A stretch of 25,015 nt of DNA from Jimgerdemannia flammicorona. Its lineage: Eukaryota > Mucoromycota > Endogonomycetes > Endogonales > Endogonaceae. Position 1 is the first letter of the stretch. Each line of letters begins with the position of its first letter. Made by a program: the position numbers and the translations under genes. This document shows, one piece after another, positions 8,786-18,214 of the stretch. The notes beneath the pieces were generated by a model. The model was not told the origin of the DNA and did no database searches. It worked only from the letters and a program-made list of their open reading frames with translations. Location of the stretch: positions 1 to 25,015 of the forward strand of contig RBNI01001022.1 of NCBI GenBank assembly GCA_003990745.1, in the 5' to 3' direction.

Positions 8786-9861
8786 ATCAGAAAAAGGGTG
8801 TCCCGAGGAACTACACCCTAAAGGAAGCTTCTCAGACCATCAAGGCACAAGAAGATCTCATCCATAAAGAACATCAGAAAGCCCATCAAGGACAGACAAG
8901 TACAGAAGACAAGATTTGAAAACTATATCAACACTGGCCTCACCTCAGAATTCAAGTCCAAGATATCATCCAGAAATATAACACTTGTCAGAAGTACCAA
9001 GGAAAGAAGAACTATCAAGCCCCTTTGCAACCAATTCCCCCACCCACTCACATCTTTCAGAGATGGGGAGTAGATGTAATTGGACCTCTACCAGTTACAC
9101 CAAGAAGAAACAAATACATCCTTATATTTGTGGAACATCTGACCAAGTGGCCCAAGGCTTTTCCAATGGAAATCACAGATGCCTTAACCATTGTAGGCCT
9201 CCTCCATGGACTCACACTCAGATACAGACTCCCAGAAGAACTCATCTCTGACCAAGGCATGGAATTTATCAACAACATAATCACAAGTTATGCCCGAATT
9301 CACAAGATCCATCTCAAAAGGACCACATCATACTACCCCCAGACCAATGGCATGATAGAAAGAATGAACTAGACCATCAAGAAAGGACTTGCCTAAGTCA
9401 ATCCTACTAATTGGGACCTCTGCTTACCTGAGATCCTATGGGAAATTTGGAACACCCCTGCTGCCTCCACCAAACAAAAGCCATTCGAAATGATATTTGC
9501 TAAGAGAACCAGAACTGCTGACCATAAGAATCTTGGAGACCTCTTCAAAAAGGCAGAACAGTTATGTAATCAAGCCCAAGGACAGATTATCAAAGCTCAG
9601 GAAAGACAAAAGAAGTACTATAACCAAAAACAGAAGGATCAGGAGATCAAGATTGGAGATCAAGTACTAGTTTGGAGAAGCATGATTGAAATGAATTTTG
9701 CCACCAAACTGGAACCTAAATGGGAAGGACCTTATCTTGTACACAATATCAGAGGAACTAGCATCTATTTAAGAAGCATGGATGGACAAACCCTAAGAAC
9801 ACCAGTACACATCAATTGCCTCAAACTATATCTCCCCTCACACCATGAGCCAAAGGATTGA
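8782..9861 (+). pseudogene. Element 1 integrase (ORF3), broken
   Basis: DDE integrase that would insert the cDNA. The frame is -1 from RNase H. Its first codon is ATA at 8,782, overlapping the RNase H TAA; element 2 has ATG there. The zinc-binding region has His codons at 8,872 and 8,884 and Cys at 8,986, but the second Cys reads Tyr (8,995). Catalytic triad: Asp 9,073, Asp 9,250 and Glu 9,358, with exactly 35 residues between the last two. The C-terminal part carries WEGPYLV (GPY/F motif, 9,721-9,741) and ends near HHEPKD. No chromodomain follows. Stops occur at 8,917-8,921, 9,370 and in the GLA-stop-V stretch. Confidence 0.92.
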
Positions 9862-10360
9862 TCAGTGCCTCCAGACATTGGTCCTCAGCTCCTTCCAAGC
9901 CCTACCAGTCCCTCTACCCCAATTCAGCCAAGCTAATGGAAGCCCCCTTCAGAGGATCCAAGCTCATCAAGAAAATCTCACCCTGGCCAGATACCTACTA
10001 TAAGTCCACCAACTACAGGCCTATTATACAATTGATGAACATTTGCAGAACCTCCCAGCCCCAGAGCAGACCTATATCAGGAACACCACAGGTCTGACCA
10101 GAAGAGACACTACTGCCACAGATAGACTATACACTATTTACAAATGAAATGTCACAGCCCTGACACAGGCACAATTCTCTCTAAATGACATTCAAGAAAT
10201 GAACCCTATTACTTATTTGAGCATCATCAACTCTGTCAAAATTCTATTCCCCAAAGAAGAAGAAGAGCCCATAGAATGGAGTAACTCTAGTACAGACAAT
10301 AAAGATGATAGAACAGGTATAGATGCAGAAGCAGCCTATGCTTATTGGGATGATGACTAA
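9845..10360 (+). pseudogene. Element 1 ORF4: small acidic protein of unknown function
   Basis: ATG at 9,845 lies inside the end of the integrase frame (17-base overlap, +1 frame). The reading continues for 171 codons to TAA at 10,358, or to TGA at 10,370 if that TAA is itself a mutation. Two internal stops (TAA in place of a Gln retained by element 2, and a TGA) break it. It starts MSQRIDQC, has a mid-section TTGLTRRD, and ends in an acidic, aromatic tail with EEEEPIEW and YWDDD. No signal peptide, membrane segment or known family is seen. Element 2 has the same frame, start, overlap and end (20,719-21,246), which is the main evidence that it is a gene. Confidence 0.68.
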
Positions 10361-10388
10361 AGAATAGTCTGAGACAGACTACTCTTCA

Positions 10389-10399
10389 GTGGGGACTGA
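10389..10399 (+). promoter_or_regulatory. Polypurine tract of element 1
   Basis: GTGGGGACTGA sits immediately before the 3' LTR; element 2 has GTGGGGGCTGA in the same place. Position and the G run fit the plus-strand primer of LTR elements, though it is short and not pure purine. Confidence 0.55.
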
Positions 10400-11719
10400 T
10401 GTGACAAACCAAAAATGTACCACCCGAATTATATCTTAACCAGATGATGCGAACAATTAGCCAAGATGATGTAAATACACAACATAGTAACCAGCAACCA
10501 TTGCTGTGGAAAACTATATAAATAGCCAGACATACCAGAAAGGGTCTATTTACCTGTACAGACTCTGTACACCATACAGACTCTATACACTATACAGGTC
10601 CTGTACACCATATAGACTCTGTACACCTGCCATAAGTAGCAGATCTATAGTTAGCTACATAGTAACCAGATAGCAACTAACTTGTATAAATTACCCTAGA
10701 GACAAGAGTGAATAAACCTCAGTCCAAAATTGAATCCAAAAGCAAAAGTCAAGTCTGTCTACCATACTTTGAGAGGAACTCTACAGCTACTGTTAGGAGA
10801 TTGTGAGTATTGGTCCCCTTTTCCACTCTGGTCTACTTTCCGATACAAAGCTGATTTTGCCACCTAAGTTCAAAAAGAACTTCGCTGCCTTTGAAGAACC
10901 TGCCACTTAAGGAACAAGCCATGCTATTGGTATGCTTACCAGAAAAGCCTGAAGAACCCAAGTTTTTGCCACCATTCTTACCACAAGCCAGTCTCTCTGA
11001 CACAACTTTGCAGTGGAGCCAGTCTACAACATAACCCTATGTAAACAAAGCCAGTCTTTGATGTAACTTGCCAAGAATCTGAGTTATTTCCCAGAAGCCT
11101 GCCAATTTCAGAGAATCCATATCATCTGCCATTTTCAAGTTATCCACATTCCCAGAAGAGCCCAATTTGGAACAACTCACACCATTTGAGTAGTATTCCT
11201 AGTTGAAGCTAAATCTGCGACCTCTGAATTATTCATTGTTCCCAGTGAGCCCAAGTTATTAAGTTATCCATCACCAGTATTATTCCCAGTGAACCCATGC
11301 CCAAATTGAGTTATCTACCAAATTATCAGAATGTCTCACATAAGGAATCCATTTATGCTACATAAGAAGATTGACATGCAGAAATCACATAAGGAGAACT
11401 GCTAAATTTCCAGACCATCATACACAGAGATCATCATGCTACATATGAAATTCTACTATTCCCAGTTGACCCAAGAAGGAAACCCGTTCACACACACATA
11501 TACCCAAATCGCTGCTACACCCAGAGAACCATCCCAATTAGAAAATCAATACACAAATCACTTGCAGATATCCAGCTTTGACTATTATACCACTAAACAC
11601 CAAGGACCTCAGGAATTTTAGAACATTTTATTACTTTTTGACAAAGTAACTAGGGGCTCAAGCTAAACTACATCAACCCCCAACCTTGTAATTTGCCTCC
11701 ATTGAGCCAGCACATTACA
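10400..11719 (+). repeat. Element 1 3' LTR
   Basis: A 1,320-base LTR beginning TGTGAC. It carries TATAAATA (10,517), the 18-19 base tandem units (10,553-10,630), AATAAA (10,711) and the ACA end at 11,719. It differs from the 5' LTR mainly by transitions. The ATAT target duplication follows at 11,720-11,723. Confidence 0.93.
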
Positions 11720-12129
11720 ATATATATATTTTGATAGTGGAATAAATGATGTGGCAGATGGCTTAAAAATTTGACCAGAATAGAGTAGTGACTAATTCTA
11801 TATCTTAAGGTATGATATATAAAAAACTAGATATACTCATATAGTTTCAAATAGATTAAGATAGTAGAAAAATATAGAGACTTATTCTATAATCTTGAAG
11901 AGTCTAATATACTTAGATTGAAATTTAGATTGAAATTTTTTTAACAGATAGTTGATTTGTAATTATTTCTTAAAATTCTCAATAAATAAAAGAACTTAAT
12001 TACTAATAGTATAGGTAATATTATATTATTTCTAATTAGTATACTTAGCTTAATATTGTTGAGCTTTTTGAAGATTTTCAGTAGCAATCTTGAGTAATTC
12101 ATCTATCTTGTCAATGAGGTTCTTAATAG
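11720..12129 (-). pseudogene. Chromovirus relic, part 2: integrase C-terminal region
   Basis: Minus-strand reading from 12,126 gives IKNLIDKIDELLKIA followed by ENLQKAQQY (12,052-12,126), the helical segment that follows the integrase core in gypsy elements (family pattern A-x-x-x-L-x-K-A-Q-x-x-Q-K-K-Y). Next comes a GPY/F-like stretch KFQSKYIRLFKIIE (11,881-11,945) and a stretch matching the conserved L-P-x-x-x-x-V-H-P-V-F-H-V-S-x-L-K ending (11,800-11,866, here FYISYLK). Many stops fit C-to-T or G-to-A change. It continues part 1 at 22,617-24,220 and leads into the chromodomain at 1,271-1,454. Confidence 0.85.
12125..12129. repeat. Target-site duplication of element 2, left copy
   Basis: AATAG before the LTR is matched by 22,616-22,620 after it. 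If the last LTR base A is not counted, the duplication is the 4-base ATAG (22,617-22,620). Removing one copy makes the relic on both sides read through, apart from one base of frame. Confidence 0.8.
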
Positions 12130-13526
12130 TATGACAAATCAAAATATACTACTCAAATTATAACTTAGTCAGATGATGTGAATACATAGCATAATAACCA
12201 GCAACCATTGCTGCAGAAAGCTGTATAAATAGCCAGACTATCAGATAAGGTATACCTGTACAAGACCTACACACCTGTGCAAGACCTGCACACTTGTGCA
12301 AGATCTGTACACCTGTGCAAGACCTACACACCCATGCAAGACCTGCATACTTGCCATAGATAGTAATCTATAATTAGCAATATAGTAACCAGATAGCAAC
12401 CACAACTGTATAAAATACCCCAGAGACAAGAGTGAATAAACCTCAGTTTGAAATTAAAGCAAAAGATAAGTCTGCCTACCACACTTCAAGAGGAACTCTA
12501 CAGCCACTGTTAGGAGATTGTGAGCTTATTTCTCCACTCCAGTCCACTTTCTGATACAAAGAATGAGTCCATTTTTGGTATACTTACCAGACTAAGCTTG
12601 AAGAATTTGAGTTTGCAAGGAAGAACTTCGTCATCTTTAGAATTATTGTTATTGGTATACTTGCCAGATAAGCCAGAAGAACTCAAGTTTCCACCACCTA
12701 AGAGAAAGCTGCCTTGCTCAAGCCAGTTTCTGATGCAACTTCACAGTAATCTATTCATACAAATGAAGCCAGTCTTTGATGCAACTTTGCTAAGAGACCC
12801 TTTCTAAGCCACCAGTTAATTTCCCAGTTGAAGCTGCCATTTTCAAGAAGTCTGCTGATATAAGAGAATTCACATCATCTGCCATTTTCAAGTTATCTGC
12901 ATTCCTAGAGAACCTGTGCCATCTGAGTATTATTTTCAGAGAACCTGCCAATTTAGGAAGAATCCACAATATCCAAGTTATTCATTTGTTCTCAGTAAGC
13001 CTAATATAGAAGAATCTACCACCAGTATAATTCCCAGTAATATTTAAAGAACCCTGTCAATTTAGAAGAATCTGTGCCAAATCAAGTTGTCTGCCAAACT
13101 GTATACTTTTGGAGATTGCCACCACTTAAGAAGGAAATTGCTAAATTGCCAGACCATCATGCATAAGAAACCCATCATGCTATACAAGATTATTACTCGG
13201 AAATTGCATAAGAAACCCATCATGCTATACAAGATTATCACTCAGAAATCACATAAGGAACTCACTGCACCATATAGAGATTGTTGTGCTATACATGAAA
13301 TTCTACCAATTCCCAGATTGACCTAAGAAAGAAAGACATACAAATTGCTGCTACACTCAGAGAACTATCTCAATAAGGAAATTACTTGCAGATATCCAGT
13401 TTTGACTATTATACTGCTAAACACTAAGAACATTTTGTTGCTTTTAACAAAGTAACTGGGGGCTCAAGCCAAACTACATCAACCCCCAACCTTGTAATTT
13501 ACCTCCATTGAGCCAGGCATGTTACA
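12130..13526 (+). repeat. Element 2 5' LTR
   Basis: A 1,397-base LTR. The terminal TGTGAC is mutated to TATGAC. It has TATAAATA at 12,224, five 19-base tandem units, AATAAA at 12,435, and an end at GTTACA (13,521-13,526), after which homology with the 3' LTR stops. Part of the length difference to the 3' LTR comes from one extra tandem unit and a local duplication near 13,150-13,250, where a 'cataagaaacccatcatgc' block appears twice. Confidence 0.92.
12255..12349 (+). repeat. Five 19-bp tandem units in the element 2 5' LTR
   Basis: Five directly repeated 19-base units with the core CAAGACCT (variants GTGCAAGACCTGCAC, GTACAAGACCTACAC and others). The 3' LTR has four (21,400-21,475). The position after the TATA box and before AATAAA matches the 18-19 base array of element 1, but the core differs. 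The units touch one another with no spacers. Confidence 0.92.
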
Positions 13527-14654
13527 TTTGAAGACTCAACTGGGAAGATTTCAAAATTAATATGACTTTTCAGCTCACAAGAACCCACAGTCAAACTGAA
13601 TACATTTGATACAACACCAATATCTGCCACTATAGAAGAACTAGTTATTACCAGCATTTGGACAGGAAGAGAAGTAATCACATCAAGACTTGCCAACTAC
13701 CCAGTATCAGAAGAATCCCAACTAGAACCAGAAGGCAGTACAGTCCAAAATCCCTGGGCAGATCAATCAGACAATACAGGTAGCCCTGTTGGAGATTTTA
13801 AAGAACTTGTACAAGAACTAGAAGATCTTATTACATAAGCTCAAGATCTTATAGCCAGATACCCCATATCAGTCCCATCAATCTCACCAATAGAACCTTT
13901 ACCACAAGTCCTTGCAGAATTGGAAGTAGCTCCTACAAGAATACCTAGGCTCATTTCACTTTATCCAAGGTCCAGAACACCATCCTCAGGATACCCAAGC
14001 ACCTCCATCTCCAGTGACAGCTCAGAAAGTGAATCAGAATCAGAATTCAGACCAGAACCAGAATTAGAAGAAAGTGATGATGAAATGGCCACCTCATTGC
14101 CAACCTTTGCAGAATACCCAAAAGAAGACCCCAGAGAATTCCTTGATAGAATTGAAGGATTTGCAGTTCTGAGAAATCTCTCAGATGAAAGAAAAATCAC
14201 CATCTATAAGACTCAGCTCAGAGAACCAGCCAGAGGAATTTTCTACCAAATAGCAAATAACTCAAATTCAGAACTGGCAAGACAGATATAAGCAGCAATA
14301 TCTTAAAAGCTAGAATATGTGGCCATGGTCCACTGGTTCATTAAAAAGTATGTAGGAAATGAAACCCACTACAAGGCTCAAGAATCTATCATGGGGATGA
14401 AGATGAATCTTGGAGAATCACCCAGAGCCTTCTTTACAAGAATCCAGAAAAGAATATATACTACCAGGTTCAATGCCACCAACCAGGACATCATAGGTCT
14501 AATGACCTTCATGAATGAGATTCCCCCAAACATTGCCCAGCATATCTGTACCCTAGGCATCAGAAGGTCTGAAGAGCAAGTAGATGTAGCCCAAGGATTC
14601 TTTGATGTCAGACAAGGAACTACCTGTTGTGATCATGATAAGAAAGAAGATAAA

Positions 14655-14667
14655 GAAGACATCTGGT
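14655..14667. repeat. Target-site duplication of the poly(A) retroposon, left copy
   Basis: GAAGACATCTGGT, repeated exactly at 14,850-14,862. Counting the preceding AAA, which merges with the tail in the right copy, it could be 16 bases. This length is typical of target-primed reverse transcription and unlike the 4-5 bases of the LTR elements. Confidence 0.95.
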
Positions 14668-14815
14668 AAGTGGGGGGAGGGTGGGTGTTGCAGGTAAGAA
14701 AGTGGTCTTTGTTCATGTAGGTGGGGGGAGTGGTACACCCATGGGAATCAGGTAGTGGGAGGGTATACTGTAAACTTATTAATAGAAGGGTAATAAATAG
14801 CAGAGTCCAAGTGAC

Positions 14816-14849
<34 letters not shown>
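14668..14849 (+). mobile_element. Short G-rich poly(A)-tailed retroposon (SINE-like or 5'-truncated LINE)
   Basis: A 182-base segment absent from element 1 at the same gag site, flanked by perfect 13-base direct repeats and ending in 31 A residues (14,819-14,849). It is much richer in G than its surroundings and holds two copies of GTGGGGGGAG (14,670-14,679 and 14,721-14,730) 51 bases apart. These features show insertion by a LINE-type machinery. No convincing pol III A or B box was seen, so a tRNA-derived SINE is not supported; a 5'-truncated LINE tail or a retroposed host RNA are alternatives. It has few signs of the transition damage seen in its host element and is therefore young. Confidence 0.88.
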
Positions 14850-14856
<7 letters not shown>

Positions 14857-14862
14857 TCTGGT
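14850..14862. repeat. Target-site duplication of the poly(A) retroposon, right copy
   Basis: Second exact GAAGACATCTGGT, directly after the A tract; gag homology to element 1 resumes here. Confidence 0.95.
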
Positions 14863-15749
14863 TAAAGCTCTACAAGGACTCCTTCAAGGACAAGAAAGAT
14901 CTAAAGAAAGAAGGCCAGTGAAGGAAGGAAAGAAGGACAGAAGTGAAATCCAAGACCTTAGCTCCAAGTTAGACTAATTGGTTGGACAGATTGAAAAACT
15001 CACCACATGTGAAAATTGGAGCTACCAAGACAACAGAGGATACCCACCACAGAGGAGCCAAGGTTATCTACTAAGAGATAATAGGAATTACTAGCAAGAA
15101 GAAAGAAGATACTCTGTCTGAGACAGAGCCCAAGTCCAATGCTTCTACTGTGGACAATTCAGACACTATGCCACTGAATATGATAATAAAAGAAATGACC
15201 AAAGGGACTCAGAATCATAAAACTGAAAGAATGACACTCAGTACAAAAAGACTGAAGCTCATTCTGTTGAAGATTTCGAGGAAGCAAGCAATAGAGAAGA
15301 CTACAGTGACCTAGACTTGTACCCTACTAAGGTTGTCACTCAGAAAACAGTCTATCCAGCAGAAAAAAGAAAGAGACCTGTAGGAAGGCCATCCAGGAAT
15401 ATCAGCAGAAGAATCATCCAAGAGGAAGATGAAGAACATGAAGAAGAACAAGTAGAAACACCTCTCTGGACTCCTTCACCTTTTGTCCTTGAAACAAATG
15501 AGCTGCTACCAGAAGATGAAGAAATGGTATAAGAAGAACAGAAACCTGCTACCCTAAAGTCCAAGAAGAAGTACACCCCAAAGATCATGCCTAGAGACAT
15601 CTATAATGAAGCCTGGCAGAAGATTCAAGAAGCTAAGATGGAGGTCCCCCTTCTGTAGTTCCTGCAACTGACACTAGCTAGAGTTCAAAACAAATTGCTA
15701 AGAACTACTACATCTAGCACTGGCCAAGTTTCCATCCCACAGCAAGAGC

Positions 15750-16146
15750 CAGTCCTGATACCTATCCAGGCTGCAGAGAGACATGTCAGCACCTACTTAT
15801 ATAGAGATATTAGAGCACAAAAAGTGAAAATCCTCATAGATATAGAAGTAGCTGTCTGTATCATTGCCAAATGATTTCTGGATACCCTCCAATGGCCCAT
15901 TGATGGACCATCCAATCTCAGCATCATAGTAGCAGATGGAGCCTAAACTCACCCCTTGGAGAAGTATAAAATATCACCATCTCTCTTAGACACATTCAGT
16001 TCTCTATCCTGAAAGCTATTGTCACTAAAGCTATCATCTATGACATAATTCTTGGTACCAACTGGATGAAGGAAATGAATGCAGTTGTTGACATTGGTCA
16101 ACAGGTACTCAAGTTTGACTACTGAGGCAAGAAGTATAGAGTTAAG
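15750..16146 (+). pseudogene. Element 2 aspartic protease, active site lost
   Basis: Aligns with the element 1 protease throughout (KILID..., then ILGTNWM near 16,048-16,068). The catalytic DTGA reads DIEV (15,839-15,850): three codons each changed by one transition, all C-to-T or G-to-A. The protease therefore could not function even without the stops and the one-base deletion near 15,950 that shifts the frame. Confidence 0.85.
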
Positions 16147-17140
16147 ATGACTAGCTATGAGCAATTGAAGAAGAAGGTCACTATTCAGGAGAAATACACT
16201 AGTAGTGAAGAATCTATCACAGAAGAACAGAAAGAATCTGAAGATGGAAATGATCCCAGACTCAATCCTCAAATTAATCTGGTAGATGACAGACCAGAAG
16301 ACAATGTGTGGACCAAGAACACCATCTCTATCACTATTGGAGCCATTGCAGAAGAAATCAAAGGATGCCCTACCTGTCTCAAGAGACACAAGTGTCCCAA
16401 GCACTTCTCCAAAATTATTGAGATAAGGAATTCACCTGATACAGTCTGCCCAGAGTACAGAAAGAAGAAGAAGAAATGCAGACATGTTCTAGAAACATCT
16501 GCAGCTGAAGCTGCAGAAGTGAAAGCAATTTGGAGACAAGAATCATCTGAGGAAGAAGAAGTTCTTGACTAAGAAATTCCTGGACAAGAAGTATCCAAAG
16601 TAGAAGAAGTCCCTGAACTCATTTCCTGGGATAACTCTTACTGGACACTACCTGAAGACAATGACCCTTGGAACATGGAAGAAGGACCCAGTATAATCAC
16701 CATTATTCCCAAGAAAGAAACTCACTAAGAAAAGGCTTTTTTAGCTAGAAAGATACCCACACCAAATGGTCTTCCACTCCCCCTAAGACTACTGCTATCA
16801 GTGCCATCTACTAGACCAATAGGAGAGACAGAGACCCCAGAGACCAGAACCCCCAAACACAGTTGCACAGTCAACTACCTTTCAAGAAGTTACCACTAAG
16901 TTGTAAAGCTAATTCAGAGGATAAGGCCTATTTACTCAGATGGAAGTATACCCCTTATCTACCCTTCCCCCAACTTATGACTAAGATGGATACCAATTCC
17001 CAAGACAATAAGAGATCAATAACAGAGAACATCATTTCTGAGCAATGGGATATTGCAACTATGGAAGATATCCAGACTGCCAAGACTGCAGGCATCAGAA
17101 GATTCACCTCAGTCATGACATTGCAATCCATACTTTGAAG
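16147..17140 (+). pseudogene. Element 2 Cys/His-rich spacer between protease and dUTPase
   Basis: Open from 16,147 to 16,572. It has an acidic stretch and then two basic cysteine clusters: CPTCLKRHKCPKH (16,366-16,404, C-x2-C-x5-C-x2-H) and CPEYRKKKKKCRH (from 16,447), the latter with Tyr where element 1 has the second Cys. After one extra T in the T run near 16,736 the second module appears in the next frame: YCYQCH (16,790-16,807) and YCNYGRYPDCQDCRH (about 17,048-17,095), with His residues following. Element 1 matches in spacing. The C-x2-C-x6-C of the second cluster resembles half of a fungal Zn2Cys6 cluster, but the full six-Cys pattern is absent. Unknown function. Confidence 0.65.
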
Positions 17141-17201
17141 AGAGGAGACAATAGAGACCAGATCTAAAAAAGCAAGACCAAGAACAGGAAGGAGAATCCT
17201 C

Positions 17202-18160
17202 AAGATCTATGATTTGAGAGAAGACATCCTAGCTCTCATCAGATATGCAACCTACTAAGAATGGGCAGAAGATGCCACAAACTTCATGGAAGCCCTAGAC
17301 TCTACAGGAAGAAGAGGAATTAACTATCTCCAAGACCCCTCCACTGGAGCCAGATGGCCACACCTCAACCTCAGAGCTTGGAGACTCTCTGGTAGTAGGG
17401 CTTCAGCCCAAGGACAGCCTGAACTCAGCAAGGATATTGCCCAGTATACCCTGCTGCATCCCAAGGCCAAACCCTCAACCAAAGTCCACCCAGAGAATGT
17501 AGGATATGATCAGTCTAGAGAATGAATCTATCAAGTCTGGAAAAACCTTCATGATTAGAACTGGACTAGCCATACAGCCACCTCAAGGAACTTACATCCA
17601 ACTGACCTCAAGGTCTGGACTTGCCAGATAAGGAATAACTATAGAAGGAGGAATCATAGACCTAGGATATATAGGTGAAATCAAGGTCATTCTACACAAT
17701 AGCAGTAGAGAATAGTACTGAATTATTAGAGGACAGAAGATCACCCAAGCAGTCTTCATAAAGGTCAAGACCTCACAATTATAAGAAGTTTCTGAACTAA
17801 CTGAAGGAACAAGATAAGCCAAAGGATTTGGAAGCTCAGATAAGAAGAAAGTACATCTCCTTCAAGTCAACCACCTCAAGAGGAATGTTCCCAGCAAGTA
17901 TACCACCAACTAGTCAAACTATACAAGAATCTCATCCTGGAGTCTGGAGAACAAACCACCTTTGAAATCTTTGCACCATCTGACCACAGAAATCTCTTCT
18001 TTGAACTCAATGAAGATATCCTATATCTGGACATAGAGAGACACACCTTCTCCAACAAGATGAACCCAGTGTACTCCTGAGCAACCAATCAAAGTTGAGA
18101 GACCATCATCTTACCAAAAGGAACTATCATAGGATGTCTGGTGCCTTTTCTCAACTGAAC
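17202..18160 (+). pseudogene. Element 2 dUTPase and linker, frameshifted
   Basis: Homologous to 6,318-7,280 of element 1. Motif 1 GYD (17,502-17,510) is followed at once by a 5-base deletion and a TGA in the old frame. In the new frame motif 2 is canonical SRSGLA (17,611-17,625 with its leading Ser), motif 3 reads IDLGYIGE, motif 4 RGQKITQ, and motif 5 keeps KGFGSSD (17,821-17,841). A one-base deletion in the C run near 17,890 returns the frame to that of the 5' part. The linker ends with KGTIIGCLVP and a TGA. Together with element 1 this shows that the ancestor had all five dUTPase motifs. Confidence 0.85.
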
Positions 18161-18214
18161 TCATAGGGAAGTTTATAAACTAAACCTATCTAGAAATGAG
18201 AAAAGGTCTCAGAA

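Larger units (their letters stand above)
1455..11719 (+). mobile_element. Element 1: full-length Ty3/gypsy LTR retrotransposon with dUTPase, decayed
   Basis: A 10.3-kb element bounded by two direct LTRs (1,455-2,764 and 10,400-11,719) beginning TGTGAC and ending ATTACA, with a short target duplication. The domain order on the plus strand is gag, protease, Cys/His modules, dUTPase, RT, RNase H, integrase, ORF4. RT-before-integrase order and the GPY/F motif place it in Ty3/gypsy (Metaviridae). Many in-frame stops at Gln and Trp codons and several indels make it non-autonomous today. Over the first 149 bases the two LTRs differ at 14 positions by eye, all transitions. It interrupts an older chromovirus relic on the opposite strand, and element 2 lies 410 bases downstream in the same orientation. 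Confidence 0.95.
13530..15655 (+). pseudogene. gag: Element 2 gag, broken and interrupted by a retroposon
   Basis: Same order as in element 1: Pro/Ser/Glu-rich N-terminus, capsid region with EDPREFLDRIEG (about 14,128-14,160) and SPRAFFTRIQKR (14,418-14,453), basic segment, zinc knuckle (15,140-15,181) and AT-hook-like RPVGRPSR (near 15,380). The fourth knuckle ligand Cys reads Tyr (TGT to TAT, a G-to-A change). The 182-base insertion plus its 13-base duplication (195 bases in all) splits the gene after the capsid. A one-base deletion compared with element 1 at 14,861-14,866 shifts the frame. Only one copy of the PRxRTPSSxY unit is present. Confidence 0.85.

Noticed and set aside
9845..10360. 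ORF4 as an env-like gene
   Set aside because: No signal peptide, membrane segment or cysteine pattern is visible, and the protein is short and acidic.
12255..12349. Regularly spaced short repeats that could suggest a CRISPR array
   Set aside because: Units are contiguous 19-mers without unique spacers, lie in an LTR, and occur in homologous LTRs; this is a minisatellite.
14668..14720. G-quadruplex in the retroposon
   Set aside because: The G runs (6, 3 and 3) are followed by a long gap before the next run of three or more; it is possible but not a clear four-run motif.
14668..14818. tRNA-derived SINE head
   Set aside because: No sequence close to the A-box or to the GGTTCGA-type B-box was found.
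14633..14857. Minus-strand open frame with a long Phe run
   Set aside because: It is the antisense of the poly(A) tail and the G-rich insertion.
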